From Epiperipatus broadwayi (Eukaryota > Onychophora > Udeonychophora > Euonychophora > Peripatidae): a stretch of DNA of 64,000 bases. The notes under the pieces were generated by a model. It had not been told where the DNA came from. It ran no database searches and worked only from the letters and a program-made list of their open reading frames with translations. This document shows, piece by piece, positions 39,780-52,267 of the stretch. Position 1 is the first letter of the stretch. Each line of letters begins with the position of its first letter. The stretch is taken from NCBI GenBank assembly GCA_028023455.1, contig JAQFVV010006700.1, positions 390,025 through 454,024 of the forward strand. The letters run 5' to 3'. A program made the position numbers and the translations under genes.

Positions 39780-40419
39780 CCATATTTGTAAATTCTTGCA
39801 TAATGTGAATTTTTCTTGTAGTTTGACTATTAACTCTAATACAATCTATTAAATGCTATTGTTTTGATTGTGGATGCATCCATGTTACTTTATAATGGTT
39901 TGTCTGCCTAGAAAAGTGTTTGTGATATGTGTTGTACAAAAATTTGATAAAAACAAAAGATTTGAATTTGTAGCACCAATACTATTGTTCCCAATAACTT
40001 TTTGACTAAAATCTCTATTAAAGTCTCCAAGAATAAAAATTTGGTCTTTTATTTGTATTGCAGTAATAATTCTATCCAGTAAGGAATAAAAGTCTCATTC
40101 TCTATATTCTATGAATTTAAGATTGCAAGATAGGCATTAATAAAATGAGCACTAGTTCTATAATGAGCATTTCAACAATAGAAAATATTAAATTAAACTT
40201 TAAACTACATGCAACACAATGTAATTTCTTTTCATTGACTGACTTGACTTTCCAAAAAAAAAAAATTTTATATTCAATGATCTGTTCCATTAAATTTTCT
40301 TTTTGAAAATGAATTTCACTAAGAACAGCTCTATCAATTTTAAACCTTGATATCTTCTTAGCAACAAGTGCTGTTCTCCATTCTGATTTTGAAGAGTTTG
40401 TATCAAGTAAAATTTGCAT
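39780..40419 (-). pseudogene. Decayed LINE-type endonuclease (EEP family)
   Basis: The minus strand reads a fragment of the endonuclease/exonuclease/phosphatase domain seen in non-LTR retrotransposons, of the type often annotated as craniofacial-development-protein-2-like. In order: LLDTNSSKSEWRTALVAKK, FKIDRAVLSEIHFQ, SVNEKKLHCVACSLK (all 40117-40419), then after frame changes DQIFILGDFNRDF near 40010-40040 with the conserved G-D-F-N motif, IGNNSIGATNSNLLFLS, and a final stretch with HGCIHNQNN. Frameshifts and stops separate the parts. The start of the domain and the reverse transcriptase are missing. Upstream in transcription sense lies a long trinucleotide repeat. Confidence 0.8.
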
Positions 40420-40510
40420 ATTCCATATACCTATGTTTAGAAAAAAATAGGTTTCTAATACTTACCTTTAGTTCTATCACTGTCTCCTGCTTTAGCACTA
40501 CAACTGACAT

Positions 40511-40511
40511 T

Positions 40512-40601
<90 letters not shown>

Positions 40602-40602
40602 T
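40511..40602. repeat. Compound (ATC)n/(ATT)n microsatellite
   Basis: About eleven ATC units are followed by about twenty ATT units. The poly-isoleucine and poly-methionine open frames across it on both strands are artefacts of the repeat. Confidence 0.95.
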
Positions 40603-42574
40603 CTCTCACTATAATGAATAATCTATCAGGTGTGGCAACTTAATCAAACTATGTAAGACAGGCTATTTATAGAACTCTTCATGTCCATGGTAGGCAGGAG
40701 AATTCCTAATTATGATTATCTAAACATACAATTTTTGCTAGTGAAAATGCCTCTTATTGAAATGCAGTTCCAAAATGACTCATTAGAAATTATATTGCTT
40801 GAAGCAAAGATCACAATTAAGGACTATCAGCCTACTAAGTCTGTGCCCAGAACTAAAAACAAAAAGAGGAAGGGGGAGGAAATTGATCCAGAAATGTGTA
40901 TTTAGTTAAAAGTTGAAAATATTGTTGCACAAATACATAATCCCGTTGTTACAGTAAAGGAAATATCTGATGGCATAAAAGGCTCATAACAACTGAGCAC
41001 TGAAATCACTTAAGTAACAGAAAAAAGGGAGACAAAAATTGTTTGATTTGGAAACAATACTTATTCCTTGATGAACCAACATCCTATTCTTTGAGGCATC
41101 AGGAAATAATGAGCACTGCTTATTTGTTATTCAAATTTGACCTTTATATCTAAAGGACAACCAACTGGCTGTTATTTGTGGAGTATGTTGGTAACCTGAG
41201 CACAGTTTCTTATAATTATTTTAATGACACATATCATTTCTTTAGTAACATGCATCTTCTTAAAATTCCTGACTTTACATCAGTTTTTGACCGAATGAAT
41301 GAATATTAAACATGTTTTGACTTTGTTTTAAAACATCTAGCAAATCAAATAACCCAGTAACTCAAATAATATAGCAATCATCAGTTTATAAGATTCTTTG
41401 CAGTTGTCATGAAATTTAAATAAGCCAATGTAAATTAAGCCTTAATGAAAGAGTTAAAGTTCATAAAAGTAGAATTAAAAATAGGTATCATAATTCGGCT
41501 TCTTGTATTCATGAACTAAATACAGATCATAAAATATTATTTGACAATTAGCTTATCTTTTATGAAAAACTAATCAGAAAGAAGAGTTAAAGAAACTTTG
41601 ATAAACTTTCTTGAATCTGAGGTCATCAATCTCATGAAAACTTTATTTGATTTTAAAAGTGGGTAAATGAATTGTGACAAGATTACTTCTGTTTTTTGTA
41701 TGTGTGTGTTTTTCATCTAACTGATTTTAACTTGAGATTGTCTGTTTGTTAAAACCCATAGTCATGAAACAATTTTATTGTAATTTTTTTTTTTTTGCTA
41801 GTATTTAATATTATATGATTTTCTATTTTAAAAACAATAGGTATACAAAAAATTGCCATGTGTAAGGGAATATAAAAAAACATATACGTAGGATAAATAG
41901 GTGTGTTGATTAAAGGGAATAATTTATAATATGGAATATATATATTATGTAGAAATTATGTGTTTATGTATAAATATTCATGTATTTATATTTACATTTA
42001 TTATACATCTGAAGCAGATTGCTGGGGCAATTGAAATTGTTATGATTATAAAATAAATGTATAATGCGTTGTAAAAAAGTGAATAAAGAAAAGTGATTGA
42101 AATTGGATATTCATATTAAATATCAAATATATATTTATAACATTATTATGTAATATATTAAATAAATAATAATAATTAATGACTAAACTAGGTAATTCAA
42201 ATATGTAATAATGTCTATGTTCTTATTCATGCCATGAGAATGTAAGGTCTTAAATTTATAAAATAAAACTTTCTTTTTGTTTTCTCACTCTTGTGGAAGA
42301 AATGTTCTATAATATGATCACTAGTAAATTATCAATTGAGTGATTTAGTAAATGGAAGTGTTTTAAAAACTAGTTTGTCTATGTTTTTATGTAAAATGTC
42401 AAATCTTTGATTAGTTATTCTAATATACAGGCTGCAATTCATCTATATAGCAATTCAAGAATCTATTACATTCTATTAAATATATTATGTTTATACTTTT
42501 AGAGTTGATATTGTTGGGAATATGCCGTTAAAAATCATTATTGGTATTACCTTGAACCACTTTTGTAACAATAT
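40603..42574. other. AT-rich non-coding stretch with one unassigned frame
   Basis: A 74-codon plus frame at 40681-40905 (MSMVGRRIPNYDYL...) ends in a basic-acidic KNKKRKGEEIDPE stretch and is followed by more open sequence broken by stops. It could be a scrap of a retroelement protein, but nothing identifies it. No other gene is supported. Confidence 0.35.
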
Positions 42575-42750
42575 GTTTGCATATTAAGCCAATAAACATC
42601 ATATGACCACCATCTCTTATGCTTGTGTATAACTGTTGTTAAAACAGGCAAAACTCACTATACATATGCCACACACAGCAAGCTAGAGTAATCAATGGAT
42701 TCCAGAAGGCTTGTGCATTAAATCCCCATCTAGTGCCTACTCATCCAATA

Positions 42751-42792
42751 TCCCCAGACTAGTTTCTGGCTTGTGGCCTTCGTCAGTGAGGA
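42751..42792 (-). ncRNA. Candidate hammerhead ribozyme (copy 2, left arm)
   Basis: Minus strand: TCCTCA, CTGACGA, A-GGC-CACAA-GCC-A, GAAA, C-TA-G, TC, TGGGGA. The variable core base is C here instead of T, which hammerheads tolerate. Stems are as in the other copies. It faces the right-arm copy and would be transcribed only from the minus strand. Confidence 0.48.
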
Positions 42793-43233
42793 GCCTTGGA
42801 TCTGAGAGCACTGCATCTAAATCTTAGGATCTAATGCAAATCTCCAGCAACCACCTTTTATCTCCATTTAACTACAAAACTATGAGTCTTAAACTGAAAA
42901 CACTTTAATGTTTCCAATTCAAGCCCATCAGCTTATATAGTTATATGGGTCTGACTACAAAACTATGAGTCTTAAACTGAAAACACTTTAATGTTTCCAA
43001 TTCAAGCCCATCATCTTATATAGTTACATGGGTTTCAATTCAAGCCCATCAGCTTATATAGTTATATGGGTTCAGACCCATATAACTATATAAGCTGATG
43101 GGCTTGAATTGGAAACATTAAAGTGTTTTCAGTTTAAGACTCATAGTTTTGTAGTTAAATGGAGATAAAAGGTGTTTGTGGGAGATTTGCATTAGATCCT
43201 AAGATTTAGATGCAGTGCTCTCAGATCCAAGGC

Positions 43234-43275
43234 TCCTCACTGATGAAGGCCACAAGCCAGAAACTAGTCTGGGGA
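43234..43275 (+). ncRNA. Candidate hammerhead ribozyme (copy 2, right arm)
   Basis: Plus strand: TCCTCA (43234-43239), CTGATGA (43240-43246), GGC/GCC stem II, GAAA (43260-43263), a two-pair stem III and TC, with TGGGGA (43270-43275) closing stem I. Predicted cleavage is after the C at 43269. Confidence 0.5.
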
Positions 43276-43391
43276 ATTGGATGAGTAGGCACTAGATGGG
43301 GATTTAATGCACAAGCCTTCTGGCATCCATTGATTACTCTAGCTTGCTGTGTGTGGCATACATATAGTGAGTTTTGCCTGTTTGCATCTTA

Positions 43392-44510
43392 CATAAATAT
43401 GATTGTGAGGCATGAATTCTTGAAAGCACTCATCCTTAATTGAGCGATTAATATTTTTCAGATTATAGCTTCTGCAACTTGCATATTGTATGTGTTTCAT
43501 AGATTATAAATAATTTTAATAAATTTACAATGAAACAGTAGCCATTTTCTTAATGTTGAAATTATATACAGTAATAAAATTTTTAAAGTTAATACATATA
43601 ACAAAATGACTGACAGCCATAGTTATTTATATTTTCAAAGTAATTATTCCATGTTCTTAAAAGCTCACAGCCCCTATGGTCAGTTTTTAAGAACTAGAAG
43701 AATTTGCAATGAAAATTTTTTACACAAAATAACCAAGTTTTATATAACAAGTTTATAAATATGAAATATCCTAAGGCAATATTAAAATCTTCAGAAATTG
43801 ATTTAAGAAAAAAAAGTACTGGTTCTTATTTTTAACAATGATTTATGTAATACTAATCACATATTGCAGAAACATTTTAACATATTAAATTCCACAATTA
43901 TCTAAAATCTATTTTCTCAAGACTAGAGTAGTGTATAGAAGAGTCAAACATTTAAAGATAGATTTGTAAAAAGCAAATCTTACTACTAATTTTGTGTCAG
44001 AAAAAGATTGATTTTCATATAATAATAAAAGATGCCTTACATGCAAACATATTGTAGTTACAAATATAGTTCAAAGTAATACCATTAATAATTTTAAATA
44101 ATATATTCCAGCTATGTTAACCATAAAAATGTAAATGTAATTGGACTGTGTGAATGTAAATAAAGATTATTTTAATTTGTAAGTACATGCAGATAGTACA
44201 TGAATAAATTATCTCTTTCTTAAGCTAATCTAGAAAATCTTCATATGCTAATCACACATTTAAATGTATATTATGCAAAAGATAACAATTATGCATAAAT
44301 GGATTATTGTATAAAAACCTCTGCTATGAAGTGTAAATGTGTGAATAATGTACTGTGAGGAAGTATAATAATTGTTTGATTTACAGTAGATTGCCTGCAT
44401 GCATAACAGTGATATGATAATTGATATAGTTTATGATTCCTAATCCTAGCAAATGTATACATATATATATAATAAGTGTAATCATGCCCAAGACTAAATG
44501 GATTTATAAG
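43392..44510. other. AT-rich non-coding stretch
   Basis: No gene or repeat is supported. Confidence 0.5.
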
Positions 44511-44690
44511 TAATCATTAAAACCAGTCAGTACTTAGTTAATATCAATAACAACCAACAATCTCAAACTGTTATCAAAGCAACCTCTTTTTAACAATCCA
44601 CCTTTATTGTTGAAAGAAAGTAGTCTTGACAACAGTTTGAGATTGTTGATTGTTATTGATACTCTTAAGTATGACTGGTTTTAATGATTA
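44511..44690. repeat. Hairpin (MITE-like) inverted repeat
   Basis: Arms 44511-44577 and 44626-44690 match in reverse complement with a few mismatches and indels; the ends read TAATCATTAAAACCAGTC and its complement. The spacer is 48 bases. A (TA)n run follows directly, so a TA target duplication cannot be judged. Confidence 0.8.
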
Positions 44691-45330
44691 TATATATATA
44701 TATATATTGGCATTATATCCAAATGGATGCTTGAAGAACTTTCTTCAATTAAGATACAATGCAATAGATTATATTTATCTACTGAGTGTGTGTACAAATT
44801 GATACACACATTAAGAAGCATAATAATAGATTAGGGATTTCTGATGAAATTTCTAATTGCTTTCTACACTTTATTATTTTCCTATTTCATTATTGATATT
44901 GAATAAATTTATCTTATTACCATAAAGTTGTACTTAAATTTATTTTAAAAGTCTCAACTGGTATTAATATAGTAATAGTCTTAGTATATAGAAGTAAAAT
45001 ATTTCATGGAATATAGAAGGTACTTGAATTGTTATGTAGATGAATCAGCAAACAGTCCACATATTAGAATAATTAATCATAGATTTAACATTTTACATAA
45101 AAATGACATAAGCCCAGTTTCTAAAACACTTTTTGATTTTACCATATCATTCAATCAATGATTTAAGTGTGGTCATACTACAAGACATATTTTCCTTCAC
45201 AAAAGTAAGAAAACAAAAATAAAGTTTTTTTATTTATAAGGAGCTTGCATATTTATGGTATGCAGGGATGCTATGTGCAGTTTCTGTGGAGCACAATGAC
45301 ACTTCATCAATTGGGGTGCCAAATCACAGT

Positions 45331-45805
45331 GATAATTAATAAAATTTATATGTAAATGAAAATGCTTAGATTTATGAATCATTCCAGTGTTAGAAACACA
45401 TTTTGATTTATGAATGCTTAGATTTATGAATCACTGCATGGTTGGAAACACATTCTGATTGTAAATATTTTTTATTTAAATATTATTTTTTTTACTTAAA
45501 TTGTTTGAAATATATTATTATATACTTTAACCTTGAAATGTATCGAATAGACAGGTGTCATTTTGTTGTGATAAGTAATAAAATTTATATATAAATGAAA
45601 ATGTTTAGATTTCTGAATCAATCCATTGTTAGAAACACATTCTGATAGCAAATATTTTTTATTTAAATATAAAAGAATTACTTTTTTTACTCAGACTTCT
45701 GACAATTGTTCAAAATATACTAAATATATTATCTACCATTGTGCTAAATTGAACAGACTTGGCATAATTTCACTATGATAATTAATAAAATTTATATGTA
45801 AAAAT
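45331..45805. repeat. Tandem repeat, two long units and a partial third
   Basis: Units begin with GATAATTAATAAAATTTATA (45331), a close variant at 45570 and a third start at 45777. Unit lengths are about 239 and 207 bases. Within the first unit a smaller block (ATGCTTAGATTTATGAATCA, then GAAACACATT) is itself duplicated about 52 bases apart. The units are non-coding. Confidence 0.75.
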
Positions 45806-47500
45806 TTTAATTTCTCCTTTATTTTTATTTAAACGTCATAATTTATATGAAAAAATGACACATTGCTATTAATAATTTATTTTAAAATAAACATTTAAAA
45901 CATTAACTCATAATAATTATGCATAGTAAGTAATTTAATTTATCAATCGTATTTTATAAAAAAATTCTGCCATGCATTTGTATGGTTATATAGTTAGAGT
46001 AGATCATCAGAAGACTAAATGTGGTGTTGGGAAATTTAATCTGATGAAGTCATATGCTTTTTTTTAACACCGATATTGTCTTTTTTTACTTTTGATAGTA
46101 ATCTTATCATTTTTTAAATACTGGTATAATTTTTTTTACATGTTTTACTAATCTGCTTTTATTGGATTTATACTGTAGTGGAATTTGTTAATTATCTAAA
46201 ATTTGTAATTGATCCATAAAATTACTCAAACACATGATGGTCAAACTACAAGGAAAACAGAATTATTAAAAACAAGTTTTTAAAAAACATATTACTGCAT
46301 ACATTTCAATAACATGGTATTATTGTTTAATGTCCCTCTGATGATTATAACAGTGATACAATTTCACTTGTAACTAACCACTTGATTGGGAAAGTCCTTA
46401 CAAAAATCTTTATCTATTCTAGTGGAAGAAACCAATTGTTTGATTTCTTTATTATAATCTATCATTAAACAAAAGAAAGTGCTAAGTGTTGTATAATGGC
46501 TTCTAAAAATTTATGAAATAAACACTATAAGTATGAAAATTTCTTCCTTAAATAAATGTAATATAAATCCTGAAAATTCCTAGGATACTTGACTATGTAG
46601 TGTGATTAACATGCATACAAAAAATTATTCTGTTATTGAGATTCCAAATAAAATCAAGTAAGAAACAAGAGTTATTTTGAACTAATTAATATACTGATTA
46701 GAGTCAACCTACTTAAAACTAATTGTTATTTATCACATTGTGGTCACTAAATTCAAGAGAGTTAATATGTAAATAAAAAAATAAATGTGTCAATAATTAT
46801 AATTTTTTAATACTCTATTGTGTTTTTTGTTAAACAAATATTTTATAGAATTCATTTTGTTTTAATTAACTAATTTTACTTCAAGGGGGGGGGAGTATGT
46901 GCATCTTTTTCATATGATAAAAAATATTTAAATATTTAAAAAAATAAATTATCTTACTTGCAAATATAGATATATTGAAATTACACATATTGGTACTTGT
47001 AATGTATAAATAATTAATTATTTATTATAAATATGATTTTGAATCAATACTTGAAAAAACAAAATAAAATATATTTTTTTTACATTCTACATATTTTATT
47101 TTTCAAAATTCATTCAAAATCATATAATGCAAAAAAATATGTTTATTTTCATCAATATTTTATTATCAATCCACTAATAACATCATCCTAATTTTATTTT
47201 ATTTTTTGCGAATTCTGATTCGATACATAAAAATTCTAATGAAGAGCTGGTTTTACATTAACATGATTAGAAAATTGTAAATCATTTAGGTAAATAACAT
47301 AATTGAAAAATCTGTATTACCATATAATCAATGCTTTTACACTGCACATAGGCCAGCTCTGCTAAGGGTGCTGAAATGTAGCTTGCACAAAGGTGCCTGT
47401 TACTTACGTGGCAGCCCTGGTAGTATTAATCTAATATCTTAATGCTCTATTTTTCATTTATTAATTATTTTTTATTTAATATATTACACAATAATGTTTA
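45806..47500. other. AT-rich non-coding stretch before the LTR element
   Basis: No gene is supported. A less AT-rich island at about 47341-47425 (contains GGCCAGCTCTGCTAAGG) stands out from its surroundings but matches nothing I recognise. A 9-base G run lies near 46885. Confidence 0.5.
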
Positions 47501-48807
47501 TATATTGTGCCCTTTTCTATAGGTCAGTAATAGTTTATAACAGTCAATTACTAAAAAATTTTAAATTTAGAATGTTCTTTTAATACATTAATTATATTAA
47601 GTCAATTATATCTTTAAAGTACAATTTGAAGCTAAAGAGAATACGTAGTATATAAAATCATTTAAAAAATGGTTATATAAAACTTTAAATATTGTTGCAT
47701 ATGGTTGTAAAAGCTGGCCATATTAAATAACACAGCTATAAATAATTAAAAGTATATTTAATAAATTTGATTTTAATAGTTTAAAACTTATAGTTAATAA
47801 ATGCTATGTTTAAATTTATAATTATATTTAATAAGCAAAAATTAATATAGTATATTTTAAAATAAACTTTATGATGGTGAAAATTATATCTAGGTCTATA
47901 TTTTCAAAATTATTCTTCCAAATTTTTTATAATTATTTTATATAATATAATAAGTGTATCAATTTTATTAGTCTAGGCAGAGAAATAGATTAAAAATCAT
48001 CTGTCAAAGTTATAATCACGTGATTTTTAATGTATACTATCACGCACACGCTTGTTTGAAATAATAACAAAGTTTAAAATATTTTAAAAGTTATATTATA
48101 GAATTGGATAGAATTATTGCCTATCATAAAAGCAAATAATAATAAATATTAAGTTAACTGTCGTTATTGCATATTTAAATGATGTAATGTTTTAAATAGT
48201 AATATAATAAAGACGAATACAGATATATAAAAATTAAATATTTTATTTAAATAAAAATAGATATATTGAATAGATAAATGGGATAAGTTATTGTTATTTT
48301 AAAAGTTATTTTAAATGTTTAAATAGTTTTAATAAAATAATAATTTATTTAAAAGTAATACTTTAAATAATATTTTGGGTTCATTACATCATAATTTTTT
48401 ATTTTCAGATATAATTCTGCTATAAATTGAAAATATGTAAATTTGTTTTCAAGTTGGGGTAAGAATTGACCAATAATAATAGGTATCCTTACAGATGATA
48501 AATATCGTTGTAATTAAGATATAGGGGGAGATTAATAAGGTATTGAAATGGAAGAGAGGTAAATTATAACTATCAAAAGATAGTATTTTTTAAATCTTTT
48601 ATTTAGTCAATTTTTTTAGTACTTTCTTATAACTTTATCTGCAAAAAAAAAAAAAACTAATTGATAATTTTAAAAATATTTTTTTTTGCAAAAGAGAGTA
48701 TAAACTAAAAATATTTTAATAATTTTGTTTAATATGATTTTCTAATTTTTAAAGTACTTACCAGTCGTATTTTATCTAAAAGTTTAACCTAAACTACGCA
48801 GTAAAAA

Positions 48808-50812
48808 ATGGATATCCTACAAAATAAAATGGATAGAAACTGTAATACTGTAAAAATATTTGAAATATTTATTGATACAGATTTATTAATATTTCACCGA
48901 AGAACTATTCTGGTACATAAAAACCACAGCTCGGACATTATACGGAGTCTAATGAAAAAATTAGAGACGCATTATTATTTATAAGCTTATTCAAGATTTG
49001 TTTTTTTAAATGGTAATAAGATAATCATATATTGCATGAATTATTTTATATAGTATGATATTCAAAGGAATAAAATGTTATATCCTTTCTAAAGGTAACA
49101 TTTTTTTAAAAAATATTTTCGAGTGCAGAGTTGAATAAAGAACCCAGGAGAATATGTTATAGAAGCATTTTGATATTAAAATATCCGTTCTTCGAATTAT
49201 TTAAAATGTACTTGGAAAAAATTTGTTCAAAAGTATTTGAAGTTTTTATTTTAAAAGAGATTTATAAAAAAATACCAAACGAAAGTTTTACATGTATCAA
49301 GAAGGAAACATAGATAAAAAGTGAACACCTAGATGAATAGAAAATTGGATCCATGGAAATACAAATAGTACTTAAAAGTTTATCGAATATTTTAAAGTTA
49401 AATTAGATGGATTGATGCATCGGATACACAGAGAATATTGGTAGAGAAGATTAAGAAGCTTCACGGGATTAATTAATATTATCGTCCTAAAAATATTAAA
49501 ACCAAGGATTATTTTCTAAATTTTACTAAATGGATTAATAATTATTTTTTATTTTAAACTTTAACGTGTTTAGAGGAGAATATTTAAAAAAACAAAAAAA
49601 CTCTAGAGAAATAATAAGCATTTTGGACTTATCAGGAACTATCGTCAAGAAAATATGTAACTATAGTTTTGAGTCTTTTTATTTTGTTAACCTAGTTTAC
49701 ATCTAAATTTTTATACAAGATTAGGAAAAACATAAAAACATTAATTTATTAATATTAAAATTTTATAATATAACAATCTAATAATTTAGCTAAAAATATT
49801 TTAATATAAAGTGTATGGGTGTGATTTTTTTTTTATATCTGCAATGCTCAAGTGCACAAAGGAAGCCTACTGAACACGATGACTAGATAAAGGTTATTGG
49901 TAATAATAATAACTATTGATAATTTATAATGTATTTTTTTTTTTGTTTTCTTTAGATCATCCATAAATTGGAAGAATGAAGTGTAAAAGTTTTTTTAATT
50001 ATATGTAACGCATTTTTATACAACATTTTAAAAAAAAACATTATGAGATAGGATTGATTTGAAAATATGCATACGACAATTTTTTGATTTTTTTTTTAGT
50101 AATATAATCCAACATAACAAATAATTATGTGATTCTTTTAAAGTTTTTATGATATGGGATATTCAAATATTGTCTAAGTAAATCGTATATGATTAAACAT
50201 ACAGAGCAATGAAGTAAACAGACTTTTCTTATGGGATCGTAAGATTGTTTAACTATTAATGAATTTTATTTATTGTTTTGTAAATGCAGATAGTTATTTT
50301 ATCGATGTAAGATGTAGAAAAATCTTGAGAAATAATGTTGAGATAGTGGCTTGGAAGTACTATAGTTAGCAGGAAACCAAGATGATGTATATTTAAATAG
50401 GATATGATAAGGAATGGGAATAATATTTAATTTTTATGTGGTTATCAGCATAGTTAACATAGCCCTATGACTGATACATATTTTATTTGGGCAGTGTTTA
50501 TATTACTTTAAATATTTGATGTTCTAATAAAGCTGAAGAAATAGCTTTAATATCATCCCTGTACTAGAGGATATTAGGCAGATAAATGTCCTACCTCTAC
50601 GCACAGTGCCATGATTTTGAGATATGTTAAGAATAATACTCCAGCTTTCTTCCTTAATCCTATGCATCTGTTTTCGCTATCTTTATTTTATGTAACTGCA
50701 TCGTTTAGTAAGATATGTTTAAGAGAAATGATAAATAATTTAGAACTTATGTTATGCTATCGTTTTTGGATAAGATTAGTTTATTTGCTGATAAGGAGCA
50801 GAATATTATAAC
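48808..50812 (+). pseudogene. Degenerate captured protein-coding region in the 5' LTR (SOCS-box-like end)
   Basis: Several protein-like blocks follow one another on the plus strand. 48808-48984 (58 codons) includes MDILQNKMDR and LLIFHRRTILVHKNHSSD, then IIRSLMKKLE. 49131-49313 includes FELFKMYLEKICSKVFE. Near 49843-49905 NAQVDKGSLLNTMTR is read. 50259-50369 includes FIDVRCRKILRNNVEIVAWK. 50611-50811 includes NPMHLFSLSLFYVTASFSK and LREMINNLELMLCYRF. The last block has the spacing of a SOCS box (P-x-x-L-x-S-L-S...V...F, then I-x-x-L-x-L before a hydrophobic end). Stops and frame changes separate the blocks. The right LTR has the same blocks. I infer a host gene copy captured into the LTR; the family call rests on pattern only. 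Confidence 0.45.
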
Positions 50813-52267
50813 TTAAAATTGAAAATCCAGAGTATCCTAGGGAAGGAAAAGAATCATAAAATATATTTTGAATTTTATTTCGGAAATGAAATATAAAATT
50901 TTTAAAATAAGGTATCTAAACAAAAATATTTTTAAAAGTGATAATAATTTTAAATGCTTTAGTATTTTTTTTTTAAGAGAAAAATAAGTATTGCATATTT
51001 TTTTAAAATACAATAGTACAAAGTAGATTATGTAAACAATATGCATAGTATATTTTTGTTTATTGATTAACAGAAATCTATTAATGATTAAACTGATATT
51101 AAACTAAAGTAAGGCTTAAAGAAGAATATATTATGATTAGTAAACATTGTGTGATAAATACTAAAATCTAGTACTGAATTTTGGATAATAGTTGGTGTAA
51201 CATCTTTGACTTTGCAAGATGAATTTTTTTTTTTTTTTTAATATTTTGAGAAGTCCATACTCATTATAAAATTTTGTTTTTCTATAGAATGTTTGTTCTA
51301 AATATGAATTTTTTTTAAAAAAAATAAGATAGTTTAATAATATTAAGGATAAAATGCTGTCGCTAATAAAGTAGATAAATATACTTGTAATAAGTTAACC
51401 ATGATGAGAAACCAAATAATAACTTTTTTTTTTAAATTTTGTCCTAAAGCTAAATAAAGACATGATTGAAATATAAATTATTTTTTTTATAACTCATAAA
51501 TCAAACTGTAAAGTAAAAAAAAAAAGGTTAAGGATATCCACTGTAAATAATGTAAATAAATTGTTTAGTTATTTATTGTTAGTAATAAACTTTGTTAAAT
51601 TTTGTTATTTAAAAAAATTTTGTGTCAGAGTTGTTTATTTCTCCACATCGCTGCATGAAAACATGATATATGCATAATAACTGAAACAAATATATAATTT
51701 TGCACAAAAGATAAATAAAGAATTATTTTAAGAATTTTAAATATTTTATTGGTATTCATTATAATTAAATAATCATAATCTTACATTATTTTATTGGTCA
51801 TAAATCAGTTATCACAATATTATATTAAATTATATGCTATCAGTTACCACACATATTTTGTTTGTCAGATTATTAAAATGCTACCACGTATTTATTATAT
51901 CATTACATGAAGAATATTATTATTGTTATTTATTATTATTAGTTTAAGTGTAGTAGATTATGACATAAAATCCCTTCTCATATTTTACTACCGTATTTTA
52001 AAATTAACTTAGAATAAATTTTATGAACCTGAGATTATTTTATCGAGCTAGATTATTATTAAATAGAAGATTAAGATTTAATTATTAGTTTAATCTTAGT
52101 GAGTAGAAGTTATTAAAGTCGTAAGAATACTATGATTTTGTTATTTGAAATAGTAATAAGGGGGGATAGTGTTCTTATGCCATTGAGGTAGTATCCTGTA
52201 GGATATGGGCACAATGTAATCTATCTATCTTGTCAACTGTATTTTCACTTCAAGTCTCATGAAAATA

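Larger units (their letters stand above)
42575..43391. mobile_element. Foldback retroelement, Penelope-like terminal-repeat type (copy 2)
   Basis: The insert 42587-43379 is flanked by GTTTGCATATTA (42575-42586) and GTTTGCATCTTA (43380-43391), a 12-bp duplication with one mismatch. Two full units face each other: a minus-oriented left arm (about 42587-43070) and a plus-oriented right arm (43077-43379), meeting at 43071-43076. The left arm is longer because an 80-base block (42871-42950) is repeated at 42954-43033 and partly again at 43034-43070. Both arms carry a hammerhead-like core. The unit is clearly the same as in 23605-24253, including the outer flank CATCATATGACCACCATCTC. Confidence 0.75.

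Noticed and set aside
40368-40643. Open frames rich in isoleucine or methionine on both strands
   Set aside because: They are translations of the (ATC)n/(ATT)n microsatellite and not genes.
49131-49313. A 60-codon frame conserved in both LTRs (also 60758-60940) as an intact small LTR gene
   Set aside because: The two copies differ by about four amino-acid changes and two silent ones, giving no sign of selection. It is better read as one block of a longer degenerate coding region.
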